The notes beneath the pieces are model-generated. The model was not told the origin of the DNA. It worked only from the letters and a program-made list of their open reading frames with translations, and did no database searches. From Neorhizobium galegae bv. orientalis str. HAMBI 540 (GTDB lineage: Bacteria; Pseudomonadota; Alphaproteobacteria; Rhizobiales; Rhizobiaceae): a stretch of 64,000 nucleotides of DNA. This document shows, one piece after another, positions 1-8,422 of this stretch. Each line of letters starts with the position of its first letter. Within the stretch, counting starts at the first letter, position 1. The DNA is taken from assembly GCF_000731315.1 (NCBI RefSeq), contig NZ_HG938353.1, forward strand, positions 3,720,001 through 3,784,000, given 5' to 3'. The position numbers were made by a program, and so were the translations under genes.

Positions 1-92
1 GTTCAGTGGGAAAATAAAGTTCCATGTCGCCTCGCATCGTTCGAATCGCAAGATTCTAACGCAAGCGGTAAACAAGTCGCAAAGAGCGGCGA
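1..92. other. non-coding edge downstream of priA
   Basis: Stretch between the window edge and the priA stop codon. I see no coding frame, convincing hairpin or RNA gene. Any neighbouring gene lies outside the window. Confidence 0.5.
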
Positions 93-2315
93 TCAAAGAA
101 AACTCTGCGGGTCGATATCGAGCTGGATCTGCACCGAGCCGCGCTGTTTCGGGCCGTTCTCCATCATCGCCCGCAGAAACGCCTGCATGTCGGAATTGCG
201 CCGGCCATGCACCAAAAGCCGGAAGCGGTGCCGGCCGCGCACCAGCGCCAGCGGCGCCTCCGCCGGACCGAGCACCGAAATGCCGGTGACCTTTGGCGCG
301 GCGGCTCTGAGGCCCCGCGCATGGGTTTCCGCATCCGCACGCGTATCGGCAGAAACGATCAGCGAGGCGAGCCGACCGAAGGGCGGCAGGATCGCCTTTT
401 CCCGCTCGGCGATCTCGCGCTCGTAAAAGGCCCCGGCATCTCCCGAGACGATTGCCTGCATCACGGGATGCTGAGGCTGAAAGGTCTGCAGCAGGCCATG
501 GCTCTTGAGGCCGGTTCGCCCGGCGCGGCCCGTCACCTGGCTCAGAAGCTGGAAGGTGCGCTCGGCAGCGCGTGGATCGCCATTCGAAAGCCCGAGATCG
601 GAATCGACGATGCCGACCAGCGTCATCAGTGGAAAGTTATGGCCCTTGGCGACCAGCTGGGTGCCGATGACGATATCCGCCTCGCCCTTGGCGATCGCCT
701 CCAGCTCTAGCCGCATGCGCTTGACGCCGCCGAGCAGGTCCGACGACATCACGATCGTGCGCGCCTCCGGAAAATGCTTTTCGACCTCCTCGGCAATCCG
801 CTCGACACCCGGCCCGCAGGCGACGAGGTGGTCGAGCGTACCGCATTCCGGGCAGGCTTCCGGGGTCCGTTCCGAGTAACCGCATTGATGGCACTGGATC
901 TGGCTCTTGAACCGGTGCTCCACCAGCCAGCTCGAACATTGCGGGCACTGAAACCGATGGCCGCAGACGCGGCAGAGCGTCAGCGGAGCATACCCACGCC
1001 GATTGAGGAACAACAGCGACTGCTCGTTCCGCTCCAGGGTTTTCTTCATCGCCCGCAAAAGCACCGGCGACAGGAATCCACCGCGCTCCGGCGGGTGGCG
1101 CCGCATGTCGATCAGATGCAGGTCTGGCATCGCCGCATCGCCGAAACGGGTTGGCAGGTGCACCGTGTTGTAGCGGCCGGCCAAGCCGTTGACCTGGCTC
1201 TCCACCGAGGGCGTCGCCGAAACCAGCACGATCGGGAAATCGCCGATCCGGGCCCGCACCACCGCCATGTCGCGGGCATTGTAGAAGACCCGGTCTTCCT
1301 GCTTGTAGGCCGGGTCGTGCTCTTCGTCGACGATGATCAGGCCGAGGTCCTCGAAGGGCAGGAACAGCGCCGAACGCGCTCCGGCCACCACCTTCACCTC
1401 GCCGGTCACCACGCCGCGCCAGACCTTTTCACGCATGCGGGGGGCAAGATCCGAATGCCACTCGCCGGGCTTGGCACCGAACCGCTCCTGGAAACGTTCA
1501 AGGAAGCTCGATGTCAGCGCGATTTCCGGCAGCAGGATCAGCACCTGCTTTCCGCGCCTCAAGGTTTCGGCGATCGCCTCGAAATAGACTTCCGTCTTGC
1601 CCGAGCCGGTGACGCCATCGATCAGCGAGGCGGAGAACCCGCCGGCCCGGATCGACTCCAGGATGTCCACGGATGCCTGTTTCTGCGGTCCCTCGATGCG
1701 CGGGCTGATATAATCCGGATCGGGCCTCGCCACGACCGGCGGTGGCGGCAGGAAGACAGTCTCGAAAATCCCTTGCGCGGTCAGCCCGTCGACAACACTC
1801 ATCGAGACACCGGCGGCATGCGCCAGCCCGCTGCGCGTCCAGGGGATTTCTTCCTCGTCCGCGAGATCGAGCACCCGGGCCCGCGCCGGCGTCAGCCGCT
1901 CCGGCTGGCCGCCGAGATAGCGTAGGCCTTCGACCATCGGCTCCGGATCGAGTGCGGCGGGCGCGCGGATCGCCATGCGCGCCACCAGGCCCGGTGGGGA
2001 CAGCGTATAGCTCGCCACCCAATCGACGAAATCGCGCATCTCCTTGGAAAGCGGCGGGCAATCGAAAACGAGGGTCAGCGGCCTCAGCTTCTTGGGATCG
2101 AGCTTGTCGTCGTTGTCGCCGTCCCAGACGACCCCGATCAGCTGCCGTGGCCCGACTGGCACCTGCACGACCGAACCGGGCTCCACATGCACCCCCTCCG
2201 GCACGGCATAGCTATAGGCGACCGGCACCGGCAGCGGCACCAGCACCGGCACCACCCTCACCAATGACGGCGCTTCAAACAGCGAACCGAAGAGATCGGA
2301 CGAATCTATGCCCAT
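93..2315 (-). CDS. priA: primosomal protein N' (replication restart helicase PriA)
   Basis: PriA is the 3'-5' DNA helicase that reloads the replisome at stalled forks. The protein shows an N-terminal DNA-binding region, Walker A GVTGSGKTEVY, the DEEHD helicase motif and a paired-cysteine zinc domain (CRVCGHRFQCPQC, then CHQCGY and CPECG) inserted between the helicase lobes. At about 740 residues it is of normal length. I start at the ATG giving MGIDSSDLFG; the frame continues 10 codons upstream only to a TTG. The next gene on the same strand starts 49 bp upstream, so co-transcription is possible. Confidence 0.96.
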   Translation of the reverse strand: MGIDSSDLFGSLFEAPSLVRVVPVLVPLPVPVAYSYAVPEGVHVEPGSVVQVPVGPRQLIGVVWDGDNDDKLDPKKLRPLTLVFDCPPLSKEMRDFVDWVASYTLSPPGLVARMAIRAPAALDPEPMVEGLRYLGGQPERLTPARARVLDLADEEEIPWTRSGLAHAAGVSMSVVDGLTAQGIFETVFLPPPPVVARPDPDYISPRIEGPQKQASVDILESIRAGGFSASLIDGVTGSGKTEVYFEAIAETLRRGKQVLILLPEIALTSSFLERFQERFGAKPGEWHSDLAPRMREKVWRGVVTGEVKVVAGARSALFLPFEDLGLIIVDEEHDPAYKQEDRVFYNARDMAVVRARIGDFPIVLVSATPSVESQVNGLAGRYNTVHLPTRFGDAAMPDLHLIDMRRHPPERGGFLSPVLLRAMKKTLERNEQSLLFLNRRGYAPLTLCRVCGHRFQCPQCSSWLVEHRFKSQIQCHQCGYSERTPEACPECGTLDHLVACGPGVERIAEEVEKHFPEARTIVMSSDLLGGVKRMRLELEAIAKGEADIVIGTQLVAKGHNFPLMTLVGIVDSDLGLSNGDPRAAERTFQLLSQVTGRAGRTGLKSHGLLQTFQPQHPVMQAIVSGDAGAFYEREIAEREKAILPPFGRLASLIVSADTRADAETHARGLRAAAPKVTGISVLGPAEAPLALVRGRHRFRLLVHGRRNSDMQAFLRAMMENGPKQRGSVQIQLDIDPQSFL

Positions 2316-2364
2316 GGGCGGCGACCATGCCCAAACCCGGAACAAAAGGGAACCCTAAACAGGA

Positions 2365-3507
2365 TCACTCATCCTCGTCTTCGTCATCGATGACGCCGGT
2401 CAGCCGCATGCCGTCGATCCAGGTGGCGCCTTCCTTTCGGATCACCCGCCGCGGCCGCGTGCCGCAACGCTCCTGGACGGCGGAGGCAAGCAGTTCCGAA
2501 TGGGTGACGATCCAGATCTGGCTGTGGCGCGCGGCCTGCGCGATCATGTCGGCGAGCGGCGCCAGCATGTCCGGATGCAGGCTCGCCTCCGGCTCGTTGA
2601 GCGCGATCAGCGGCGGCTGGCGATAGGACATCAGCGCCGCGGCGAGCCCGAGGAAACGGATCTGGCCATCGGAAAGCTCGCGTGGCTGAAAAATCCGTTT
2701 GGGGAAATCGGGAAATACCAGACCGAATTCCGCATATTCACCCGGCTCAGGCACATGCAGTTTCGCCCCGCCAAGAGCTGCAGCAACGGCGCTGTCGAGC
2801 TCCACCGTGTCCCCACGGGTGTGGACGAGCGTCGCGAACACCGCCGCCATGTTACCGCCGTCCTGATCCAGTAGCGGCGAGGTAACGGCAAGGCAGGGCT
2901 GCCGCAGGGCGGAATCCCGATCGGTTCGAAAACCGTGGAAGAACCGCCAGCCATCGATCAATCGCCGAAAAGCCCCGACTTCCGGATAGTGGCCGGCATC
3001 GCCGAGCAGCGCGATTGCCGTTTCCGAGGTCATCGCCTTTTCGGGATACTCCTCCATGCGACCGCTTGCCCCGCGCACCATGATCCCCGGCCCGGTGCGT
3101 TTCATCATCGTCACGGGCCGCGAGCCGGTTTCAACGACAAGCTCCTCCTCCTTCACCTGCGGCTCGAAGGCAAAGCCCGCTGCATCGATAGGCGGACGAA
3201 GCCCCGCCTCGACCCGGTAGCGGAACGTCACCGCTCGCTCGTCATCAAGAACCTCGACTTCGAGCCTGATGCGGAAATTCTTCTCCTGCCGGCGCTGTCC
3301 AGACCAGAGCGCCGAAGCCATGCCGCCTTCCGCCGCAATTTCATAGGCAAGATTGCCGCGCACCGCCGCCTGCACCAGCTGCAGGGCGCGGTAAAGATTG
3401 GATTTTCCGACGCCGTTTTCGCCGATGAATAGATTCACGCCGGCCAGATCCATGCGGATCGAGCGCAGAGAGCGGTAGTTGGCGGCAAACATCGAGCGAA
3501 GCAGCAT
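2365..3507 (-). CDS. AAA family ATPase, RecF/SMC-like (COG4637 type)
   Basis: A 380-residue ABC-type ATPase of the AAA_21/RecF-like group. Walker A is GENGVGKSN near residue 30, the signature-like motif is LSDGQIRFL, Walker B is LIALNEPEASLHP, and a switch histidine follows in THSELL. Walker B has Asn where Asp is usual, which from memory is normal for this family. The C-terminus is acidic (DDEDEDE). No partner nuclease or toxin gene is adjacent, so it looks like the stand-alone chromosomal version, and its biological role is unknown. An AGGA motif 8 nt upstream supports the start. Confidence 0.85.
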   Translation of the reverse strand: MLLRSMFAANYRSLRSIRMDLAGVNLFIGENGVGKSNLYRALQLVQAAVRGNLAYEIAAEGGMASALWSGQRRQEKNFRIRLEVEVLDDERAVTFRYRVEAGLRPPIDAAGFAFEPQVKEEELVVETGSRPVTMMKRTGPGIMVRGASGRMEEYPEKAMTSETAIALLGDAGHYPEVGAFRRLIDGWRFFHGFRTDRDSALRQPCLAVTSPLLDQDGGNMAAVFATLVHTRGDTVELDSAVAAALGGAKLHVPEPGEYAEFGLVFPDFPKRIFQPRELSDGQIRFLGLAAALMSYRQPPLIALNEPEASLHPDMLAPLADMIAQAARHSQIWIVTHSELLASAVQERCGTRPRRVIRKEGATWIDGMRLTGVIDDEDEDE

Positions 3508-3564
3508 GCTCCATTCCTAGTCGAAGAACGGGCCTAGCCAAAGAACGGCGGGAAAAAACGTCGC

Positions 3565-4041
3565 TCAGGTCAGGCGCAGGGTGTGCGTATAGCTCTCGCC
3601 CGTCAGCGGCAGAAAGCCAATGGCCTGCCAGAAACGACTGGCATCGTCGCTGCCGGCATGGACTGTCACGACCGGCGTGAAGGAGCGGGCGTGTTCGAGC
3701 AGGTGTTCGGCAAGACGCCTGCCGATCCCCCTGCCCCGGTATCGCCGCGACACATAAAAGCGGCGCATCCGCAGCCAGTCGGCGCGCGACGGCTCGACCG
3801 TCATCCCGCCGACGGCGATCAACCGTCCCTGATCGTGAGCACCGAGCAGGCTTTCGCCGCGTCGCTCGAAGCGATTGATCCCCGCAGACCATTCCTCGGC
3901 GATCCGCAGGATGTGATTATAACCTTCCTGCCTGGCGGTCTCGGCGAGCATCACGATATCACCCCCGAGCGGGTTGCCGAGCGGAGCAATCACCACGCCT
4001 ATGTCCAGTGCAGCTATATCCGCGGGACGCATGTCTTTCAT
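3565..4041 (-). CDS. GNAT family N-acetyltransferase
   Basis: A 158-residue acetyltransferase. The acetyl-CoA loop is visible as RRYRGRGIGRRLAEHLLEHA, followed by a C-terminal strand with GSDDASRFWQAIGF, the usual GNAT ending. The start ATG overlaps the stop of the upstream acyltransferase gene as ATGA, which decides the start; the frame is open for 74 more codons upstream, but that stretch lies inside the neighbouring gene. The substrate cannot be told. Co-translation with the acyltransferase is likely. Confidence 0.85.
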   Translation of the reverse strand: MKDMRPADIAALDIGVVIAPLGNPLGGDIVMLAETARQEGYNHILRIAEEWSAGINRFERRGESLLGAHDQGRLIAVGGMTVEPSRADWLRMRRFYVSRRYRGRGIGRRLAEHLLEHARSFTPVVTVHAGSDDASRFWQAIGFLPLTGESYTHTLRLT

Positions 4042-4967
4042 GCCGCCGAAGCCGTCTGCGATTTCTCGGCAGGCTTGAATGTCGCGTCGCCATCGGCGGC
4101 AAGCTCGAACACCGTGTGCTGTTCGAGCGCCTTGGTGACCTCCGTCATATCGCCATCCAGCGCGCTCGGCGGGATCATCTGACCAACGGTGAAATCGAAA
4201 TGGTCGCCCTTCTTGTTGAGAAGTTCGTAGAACACCGTCATGTCGCGCAGCTCCGTCGACCATTTGGCAAACCAGTAGAACAGACCGGAATTGCGCGCCC
4301 GCATGTGGATCGGCAGGATCGGCATGTTGTATTTGCGCGCGAGGCTAACGGCAGATGTCTTCCACGGGCGCTCGTTCAGTCTGCCGTCCGCCCAGTAGGC
4401 GATGCGCCCCGAAGGAAACAGCACCATCACCTTGCCGTCCTCGACGGTCTTGTTGGTCAGAACCAGCGTCTCGCGAGCCTTGAGCTTGGTCTTGTGCTCC
4501 TCCCGCCATTCGACGGGGATGATCATCTCGGAAAAACGCGGATTGACGCGCACGGCATCTCGGTTGGCGAAAACCATCATGTCCGGACGGCGCGACTTCA
4601 GCAGGTCGAAGACGGCAACCCCATCGGCAATCCCGGTCGGGTGGTTGCTGACCAGGATGAAACCGCCCTTTTCGGGAATACGCTCGGCATTGGCGACCGT
4701 GACATCCAGCTTCAGGAGGTTGCTCATGTATTCGAAGCACTGGAAGCCGTTGAGCGTGGAGATGTCGTTGGCGAATTTGATCGCCCTTCCATAACGCAGC
4801 AGCGTGTAGAGGAATGGACGCATTGCCGGCCAGAGCGGATTCTGGACGATCCGCTGGCCGCGTTCGGCAATCAGCGTGTCGACGATGTGACCAGGTCTGC
4901 CTTGTGAAACGAGGGCGATTGTTTCCGCGAACTGTCCAAAAGTGGTCGTAGAATCACGGCGCGCCAT
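4038..4967 (-). CDS. PlsC-like glycerolipid/lysophospholipid acyltransferase
   Basis: A 309-residue protein of the 1-acylglycerol-3-phosphate acyltransferase superfamily, which transfers acyl chains to lipids at the membrane. The active-site block is NHPTGIADG near residue 108, with the later FPSGRIAYW block matching the family's second motif. Five residues separate His and Asp, whereas the classical motif is HX4D, so this belongs to a divergent subfamily. No transmembrane segment is obvious. It is followed by a GNAT gene with a 4-bp overlap. The exact substrate is unknown; an ornithine-lipid or phospholipid role is only a guess. Confidence 0.75.
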   Translation of the reverse strand: MARRDSTTTFGQFAETIALVSQGRPGHIVDTLIAERGQRIVQNPLWPAMRPFLYTLLRYGRAIKFANDISTLNGFQCFEYMSNLLKLDVTVANAERIPEKGGFILVSNHPTGIADGVAVFDLLKSRRPDMMVFANRDAVRVNPRFSEMIIPVEWREEHKTKLKARETLVLTNKTVEDGKVMVLFPSGRIAYWADGRLNERPWKTSAVSLARKYNMPILPIHMRARNSGLFYWFAKWSTELRDMTVFYELLNKKGDHFDFTVGQMIPPSALDGDMTEVTKALEQHTVFELAADGDATFKPAEKSQTASAA

Positions 4968-5017
4968 AGAAACTCCCGCAGGCAGGACCTGCTTGGTATC
5001 GCAGCCCCGTATGATCG

Positions 5018-5032
5018 AACGATGACATCGTT
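5018..5032. repeat. short inverted repeat between acyltransferase gene and xerC
   Basis: AACGAT and ATCGTT flank a 3-base spacer (GAC). It lies 51 bp upstream of the acyltransferase start and 88 bp upstream of xerC, so it could be an operator for either divergent promoter. No regulator is known. Confidence 0.3.
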
Positions 5033-5119
5033 ACCCAGGACTAAGGCAGGTTTAGGGATTTCGTAACGCCGTCCAGAGCAATCTGGGGCGCAACCTCTCC
5101 AAATTCAACGGGTCAGATC

Positions 5120-6055
5120 TTGAACGAACTGCTGATTATCGCCGCGCCCGACCTGACCGAAAAACGCAGGGAATGGCTGGAGAGCCTGGCGAGCGAGCGC
5201 CGGCTTTCGCCGAACACGCTCGATGCCTATGAACGCGACACGCGGCAGTTTTTGACGTTTCTGACCGGACATCTGGCAGGTCCGGCGAAAATCTCCGATA
5301 TCCACACGCTGCGCCCGGCCGACCTGCGCGCCTTCCTGGCAGCCCGCCGCCGCGAGGGTTCGGGGGCGCGGTCGCTCGGCCGGCATCTTGCCGGGCTTCG
5401 TTCATTTCTTCGTTATCTCGAGCGCAAGGGCCTGGTGAACGCCGCAGCCGCCGGCGCCATCCGCGCTCCGAAGCAGCCAAAATCCCTGCCGAAGCCGCTG
5501 AGTGACCGGCAGGCGCTCAATCTCGTCACCACGGGCGCGCAGCTGCAGGAAGAGCCGTGGATCGCCGCCCGCGATGCCGCGGTGCTGACCCTCCTATACG
5601 GCTGTGGCCTGCGCATCTCCGAGGCGCTCGGCCTCCGCCCCATCGACCTGACGCCGGGTGCAACGACGCTGCGGATCACCGGCAAGGGCAGCAAGACCCG
5701 CCTCGTGCCGCTCCTGCAGGTGGTTTTCGATGCCGTCGCCACCTACCAGAAACTCTGCCCCTACCATCTGGAGGCAGAGAAACCCCTCTTCCGGGGCGCT
5801 CGCGGCGGTCCATTGCAGCCGGCGATCATCCAGCGGGAAATGCAGAAGCTCCGGAGTGCCTTCGGCCTGCCGGAGACAGCCACGCCGCACGCGCTGCGGC
5901 ATTCCTTCGCCACCCATCTGCTCGCCGGCGGCGGCGATCTGCGCACCATCCAGGAACTGCTCGGCCATGCCAGCCTCTCGACAACGCAGGTCTATACCGG
6001 CGTCGATTCCTCCAGATTGCTGGAAGTCTACGACCGCGCCCATCCCCGCGCCTGA
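5120..6055 (+). CDS. xerC: tyrosine recombinase XerC
   Basis: XerC, with XerD, resolves chromosome dimers at dif. The 311-residue protein has the SAM-like core-binding domain (about 15-105) and the catalytic domain with the full set: Arg165 (CGLRIS), Lys189 (GKGSK), His257 and Arg260 (PHALRHSF), His283 (LLGHAS) and Tyr292 (TTQVYTG). The C-terminus YDRAHPRA is typical of XerC rather than XerD. The start is TTG (MNELL), with no in-frame ATG close by. No integron or phage genes adjoin it, so it is the housekeeping recombinase. Confidence 0.93.
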   Translation: MNELLIIAAPDLTEKRREWLESLASERRLSPNTLDAYERDTRQFLTFLTGHLAGPAKISDIHTLRPADLRAFLAARRREGSGARSLGRHLAGLRSFLRYLERKGLVNAAAAGAIRAPKQPKSLPKPLSDRQALNLVTTGAQLQEEPWIAARDAAVLTLLYGCGLRISEALGLRPIDLTPGATTLRITGKGSKTRLVPLLQVVFDAVATYQKLCPYHLEAEKPLFRGARGGPLQPAIIQREMQKLRSAFGLPETATPHALRHSFATHLLAGGGDLRTIQELLGHASLSTTQVYTGVDSSRLLEVYDRAHPRA

Positions 6056-6132
6056 ACGAAGTTTTAACCAGTTGCGTTAAGCGCTTGTGCAGCCGCCATC
6101 GCTAATATGTCGGCAACTTTCAGACGGATGAC

Positions 6133-7215
6133 ATGATGACTCCCGCCTTTGCCTCCCCCACCGGCGCTTTGATGAAACGCGCCCAAGGTTTCGTGCTGTG
6201 GCTGATTGCGGCCGCACATGTCGCAGCACTTGCCTCTCTGCTTCTCATCCTCGGCTCATTATCCCCTGCACGGGCGGAAACGCCGGCCTGTGACGGCCAG
6301 AACCTTCTCGAAGAGATGAAGGCCGAAAAGTCGCCGCTTTACGACCAGATCGTCGCCGAGGGCGCCAAGGTACCGAACGGCAAGGGCATCTTCTGGAAAA
6401 TCGAGAAGGACGGGCTTCAAGCCTCCTATCTGCTCGGCACCATGCACGTTTCCGACCCGCGGGTGCTGAAAATGCCGCTTGGCGCCGCCGAAGCCCATTC
6501 CAAGGCAAAGACCATCATCATCGAATCCGACGAGGTCATCGACGAGAAGAAGGCAATGGCCAAGATGCTGGCCAAACCGGAACTGATGATGCTGACGGAT
6601 GGCAGCACGATCGATTCGCTGTTGCCCAAGGATGATGTCGCGCTGCTCGAGACCGGCCTGAAGGCACGCGGAGTGCCGCTCTCGGCCGTTTCGCGCATGC
6701 GACCGTGGATGCTGATGGCTCTCGTTTCCGTGCCGGCTTGCGAACTCGCCCGCAAGGCGCAGAACGTCGCCTTTCTCGACAAGAAGATTGCCGAACAGGC
6801 CACCGCCGAGGGCAAACCGGTCAAAGGGCTGGAAACGCTCGAAGAACAGGCGGCGGCACTGAACGCCATCCCGATCGAGCTTCACCTCAAGTCGCTGATC
6901 GAGACCATCAAGCTCGGCCGGCGCGTCGATGACATTTTCGAGACGCTGACCGAAGTCTATCTCTCAGGCAATATCGGCCTTGCCATGCCGATGTTGAAAG
7001 CCGTGGCACCCGACGGAACCGAGGACGAGGCCGGTTATGGCGACTTCGAAAACCTGGTGGTCAGCAAGCGCAACCATGTGATGGCCGATCGGGCAGCTCC
7101 GATCCTGGATCAGGGCGGCGCCTTCATGGCCGTCGGCGCCCTTCACCTGCCGGGCGAGGAAGGCCTTGTCGAGCTCTTCCGGAAACAGGGCTTCAAGGTG
7201 ACGGCGATCAACTGA
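6133..7215 (+). CDS. TraB/GumN family protein, exported
   Basis: A 360-residue protein of the TraB/GumN family, proposed to be metalloprotease-like but without established function in rhizobia. It has a hydrophobic signal segment after MKRAQGF ending at SPARA, the family motif YLLGTMHVSDPRVL near residue 97, and a second conserved block GAFMAVGALHLPGEEGLVELF near the C-terminus carrying the paired GALHLPG motif. ATG codons at 6133, 6136 and 6172 could all start it; the last gives a more usual signal peptide. It converges on a cytochrome b561 gene with 16 bp between the stops. Confidence 0.85.
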   Translation: MMTPAFASPTGALMKRAQGFVLWLIAAAHVAALASLLLILGSLSPARAETPACDGQNLLEEMKAEKSPLYDQIVAEGAKVPNGKGIFWKIEKDGLQASYLLGTMHVSDPRVLKMPLGAAEAHSKAKTIIIESDEVIDEKKAMAKMLAKPELMMLTDGSTIDSLLPKDDVALLETGLKARGVPLSAVSRMRPWMLMALVSVPACELARKAQNVAFLDKKIAEQATAEGKPVKGLETLEEQAAALNAIPIELHLKSLIETIKLGRRVDDIFETLTEVYLSGNIGLAMPMLKAVAPDGTEDEAGYGDFENLVVSKRNHVMADRAAPILDQGGAFMAVGALHLPGEEGLVELFRKQGFKVTAIN

Positions 7216-7231
7216 CGCCGCCCATTCGTCG

Positions 7232-7720
7232 TCAACCGCTCGTCATCCGCTTCAGCACATCGGTCTTCCAATAGAACTGATGCACCAGCGTCCCGCCGAT
7301 ATGGGCGACGATCAATGCCCACATCAGCAACTTCAGCGGCCCCGTATGCGCGAAGGCGGCAGTCTTGTTTCCGAAATACCACGCGCCGATGCCAGCAAAC
7401 GGCATGGCGACAAAGAGCGCGTAAAAAGCCCAGTGGCTGATCTTCGCCACCAACCGCAGGAACGGAGGCTCTTGCCGCGGCTCCGGCGGCACACCTTGCA
7501 CCAACCGCAGACAGAGCCGGATCAGGCCGAGAGCCAGCACGCCGATGCCGACATAGGCATGGATATTCGCCGAACTCACCTGCTCCGGCGTCAGTGCCTG
7601 ACCGCGGAACATCAGCCGCGCGGCAGTCTCCATGGCGTCGGTGAAAAGCAGGTTGAATAGGATCAGCGCCGCCATCAGCCAATGTAGGATACGCTGGGGA
7701 ACTGTGAAGGAGGAAGCCAT
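7232..7720 (-). CDS. cytochrome b561 family membrane protein
   Basis: A 162-residue, four-helix membrane protein of the prokaryotic b561 group (E. coli CybB type), which carries two b hemes and passes electrons from ubiquinol. Candidate heme ligands are the histidines in ILHWLMAAL near the N-terminus, NIHAYVG, KISHWAFYA and AHIGGTLVHQFYW. The electron partner is not encoded nearby. It is transcribed divergently from the GFA-domain gene. Confidence 0.87.
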   Translation of the reverse strand: MASSFTVPQRILHWLMAALILFNLLFTDAMETAARLMFRGQALTPEQVSSANIHAYVGIGVLALGLIRLCLRLVQGVPPEPRQEPPFLRLVAKISHWAFYALFVAMPFAGIGAWYFGNKTAAFAHTGPLKLLMWALIVAHIGGTLVHQFYWKTDVLKRMTSG

Positions 7721-7820
7721 TTTCTTGACCTTTTTCAGAAGGTTAGAGTGATGGAATCCAGTCTAGGTCCGTTTGCCGGATGCTCAAGCGAAAGCGGCAA
7801 CCCTGTCCAAGATTTAATCC

Positions 7821-7844
7821 TGGAATTGATCAATCATAATTCCA
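7821..7844. repeat. inverted repeat in divergent promoter region
   Basis: Perfect 7-bp arms (TGGAATT and AATTCCA) are separated by 10 bases that include TTGATCAA-like sequence. It lies between the divergent b561 and GFA genes, about 100 bp from each start. The position suggests an operator, but it does not match the FNR/FixK consensus TTGAT-N4-ATCAA. Confidence 0.35.
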
Positions 7845-7954
7845 TGCCGTGTGTTCGGCTGGTAGCGATGAACATTATCGTCCGCTGCGGACAATTGCAC
7901 CGAAGCTGCTGGTCGGTAAAATTTCCCGCCGCTTGATTTTGGAGGAGACGCGAC

Positions 7955-8347
7955 ATGGATCGATTTACCGGCGGTTGCCTGTGCGGCAACGTGCGATTTG
8001 TGGCGTCGGGGCTGCCGTACCGGGTCGGCCTCTGTCACTGTCTCGACTGCCGCAAGCACCATGGAGCGCTTTTCCACGCTTCCGCGATATTTCCCGAGGA
8101 CGCGGTAACGGTCGATGGCGAGACGCGCGATTACGCCGGGCGGTTTTTCTGTCCCCGCTGCGGCTCGTCGGTTTTCGCACGCACCGCGGACGAGATCGAA
8201 GTCAACCTCGGATCTCTGGATGCCCCCGACCAGCTGACGCCAACCTACGAAAGCTGGATCATCCGCCGTGAGTCCTGGTTGCCGCCGTTTCCGCTCGCCA
8301 GGCGATACGAGCGCGATCGTGATGCCACGGGCCGTTTCGAGGGGTAG
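7955..8347 (+). CDS. GFA (glutathione-dependent formaldehyde-activating enzyme-like) domain protein
   Basis: A 130-residue GFA/CENP-V fold protein. Zinc-binding cysteines are plain: GGCLCGNVRF at the N-terminus, CHCLDCRKHHG near residue 27, and FFCPRCGSSVFA near residue 67. Family members bind two zinc ions; most small ones are of unproven substrate, and true S-(hydroxymethyl)glutathione synthase is longer, so the formaldehyde role should not be assumed. A GGAGG motif lies 11 bases upstream of the start. Confidence 0.9.
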   Translation: MDRFTGGCLCGNVRFVASGLPYRVGLCHCLDCRKHHGALFHASAIFPEDAVTVDGETRDYAGRFFCPRCGSSVFARTADEIEVNLGSLDAPDQLTPTYESWIIRRESWLPPFPLARRYERDRDATGRFEG

Positions 8348-8422
8348 GCCTCACAAACGGCGAAAGGGCAGGACGATGTCCCACCCTTCCCGATCATACC
8401 GGCATGAAAGCGCTGGACGCGC

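Noticed and set aside
6064..6080. TTAACC...TTAAG between xerC and the GumN-type gene as a CtrA box
   Set aside because: The spacing between TTAA elements is nine bases.
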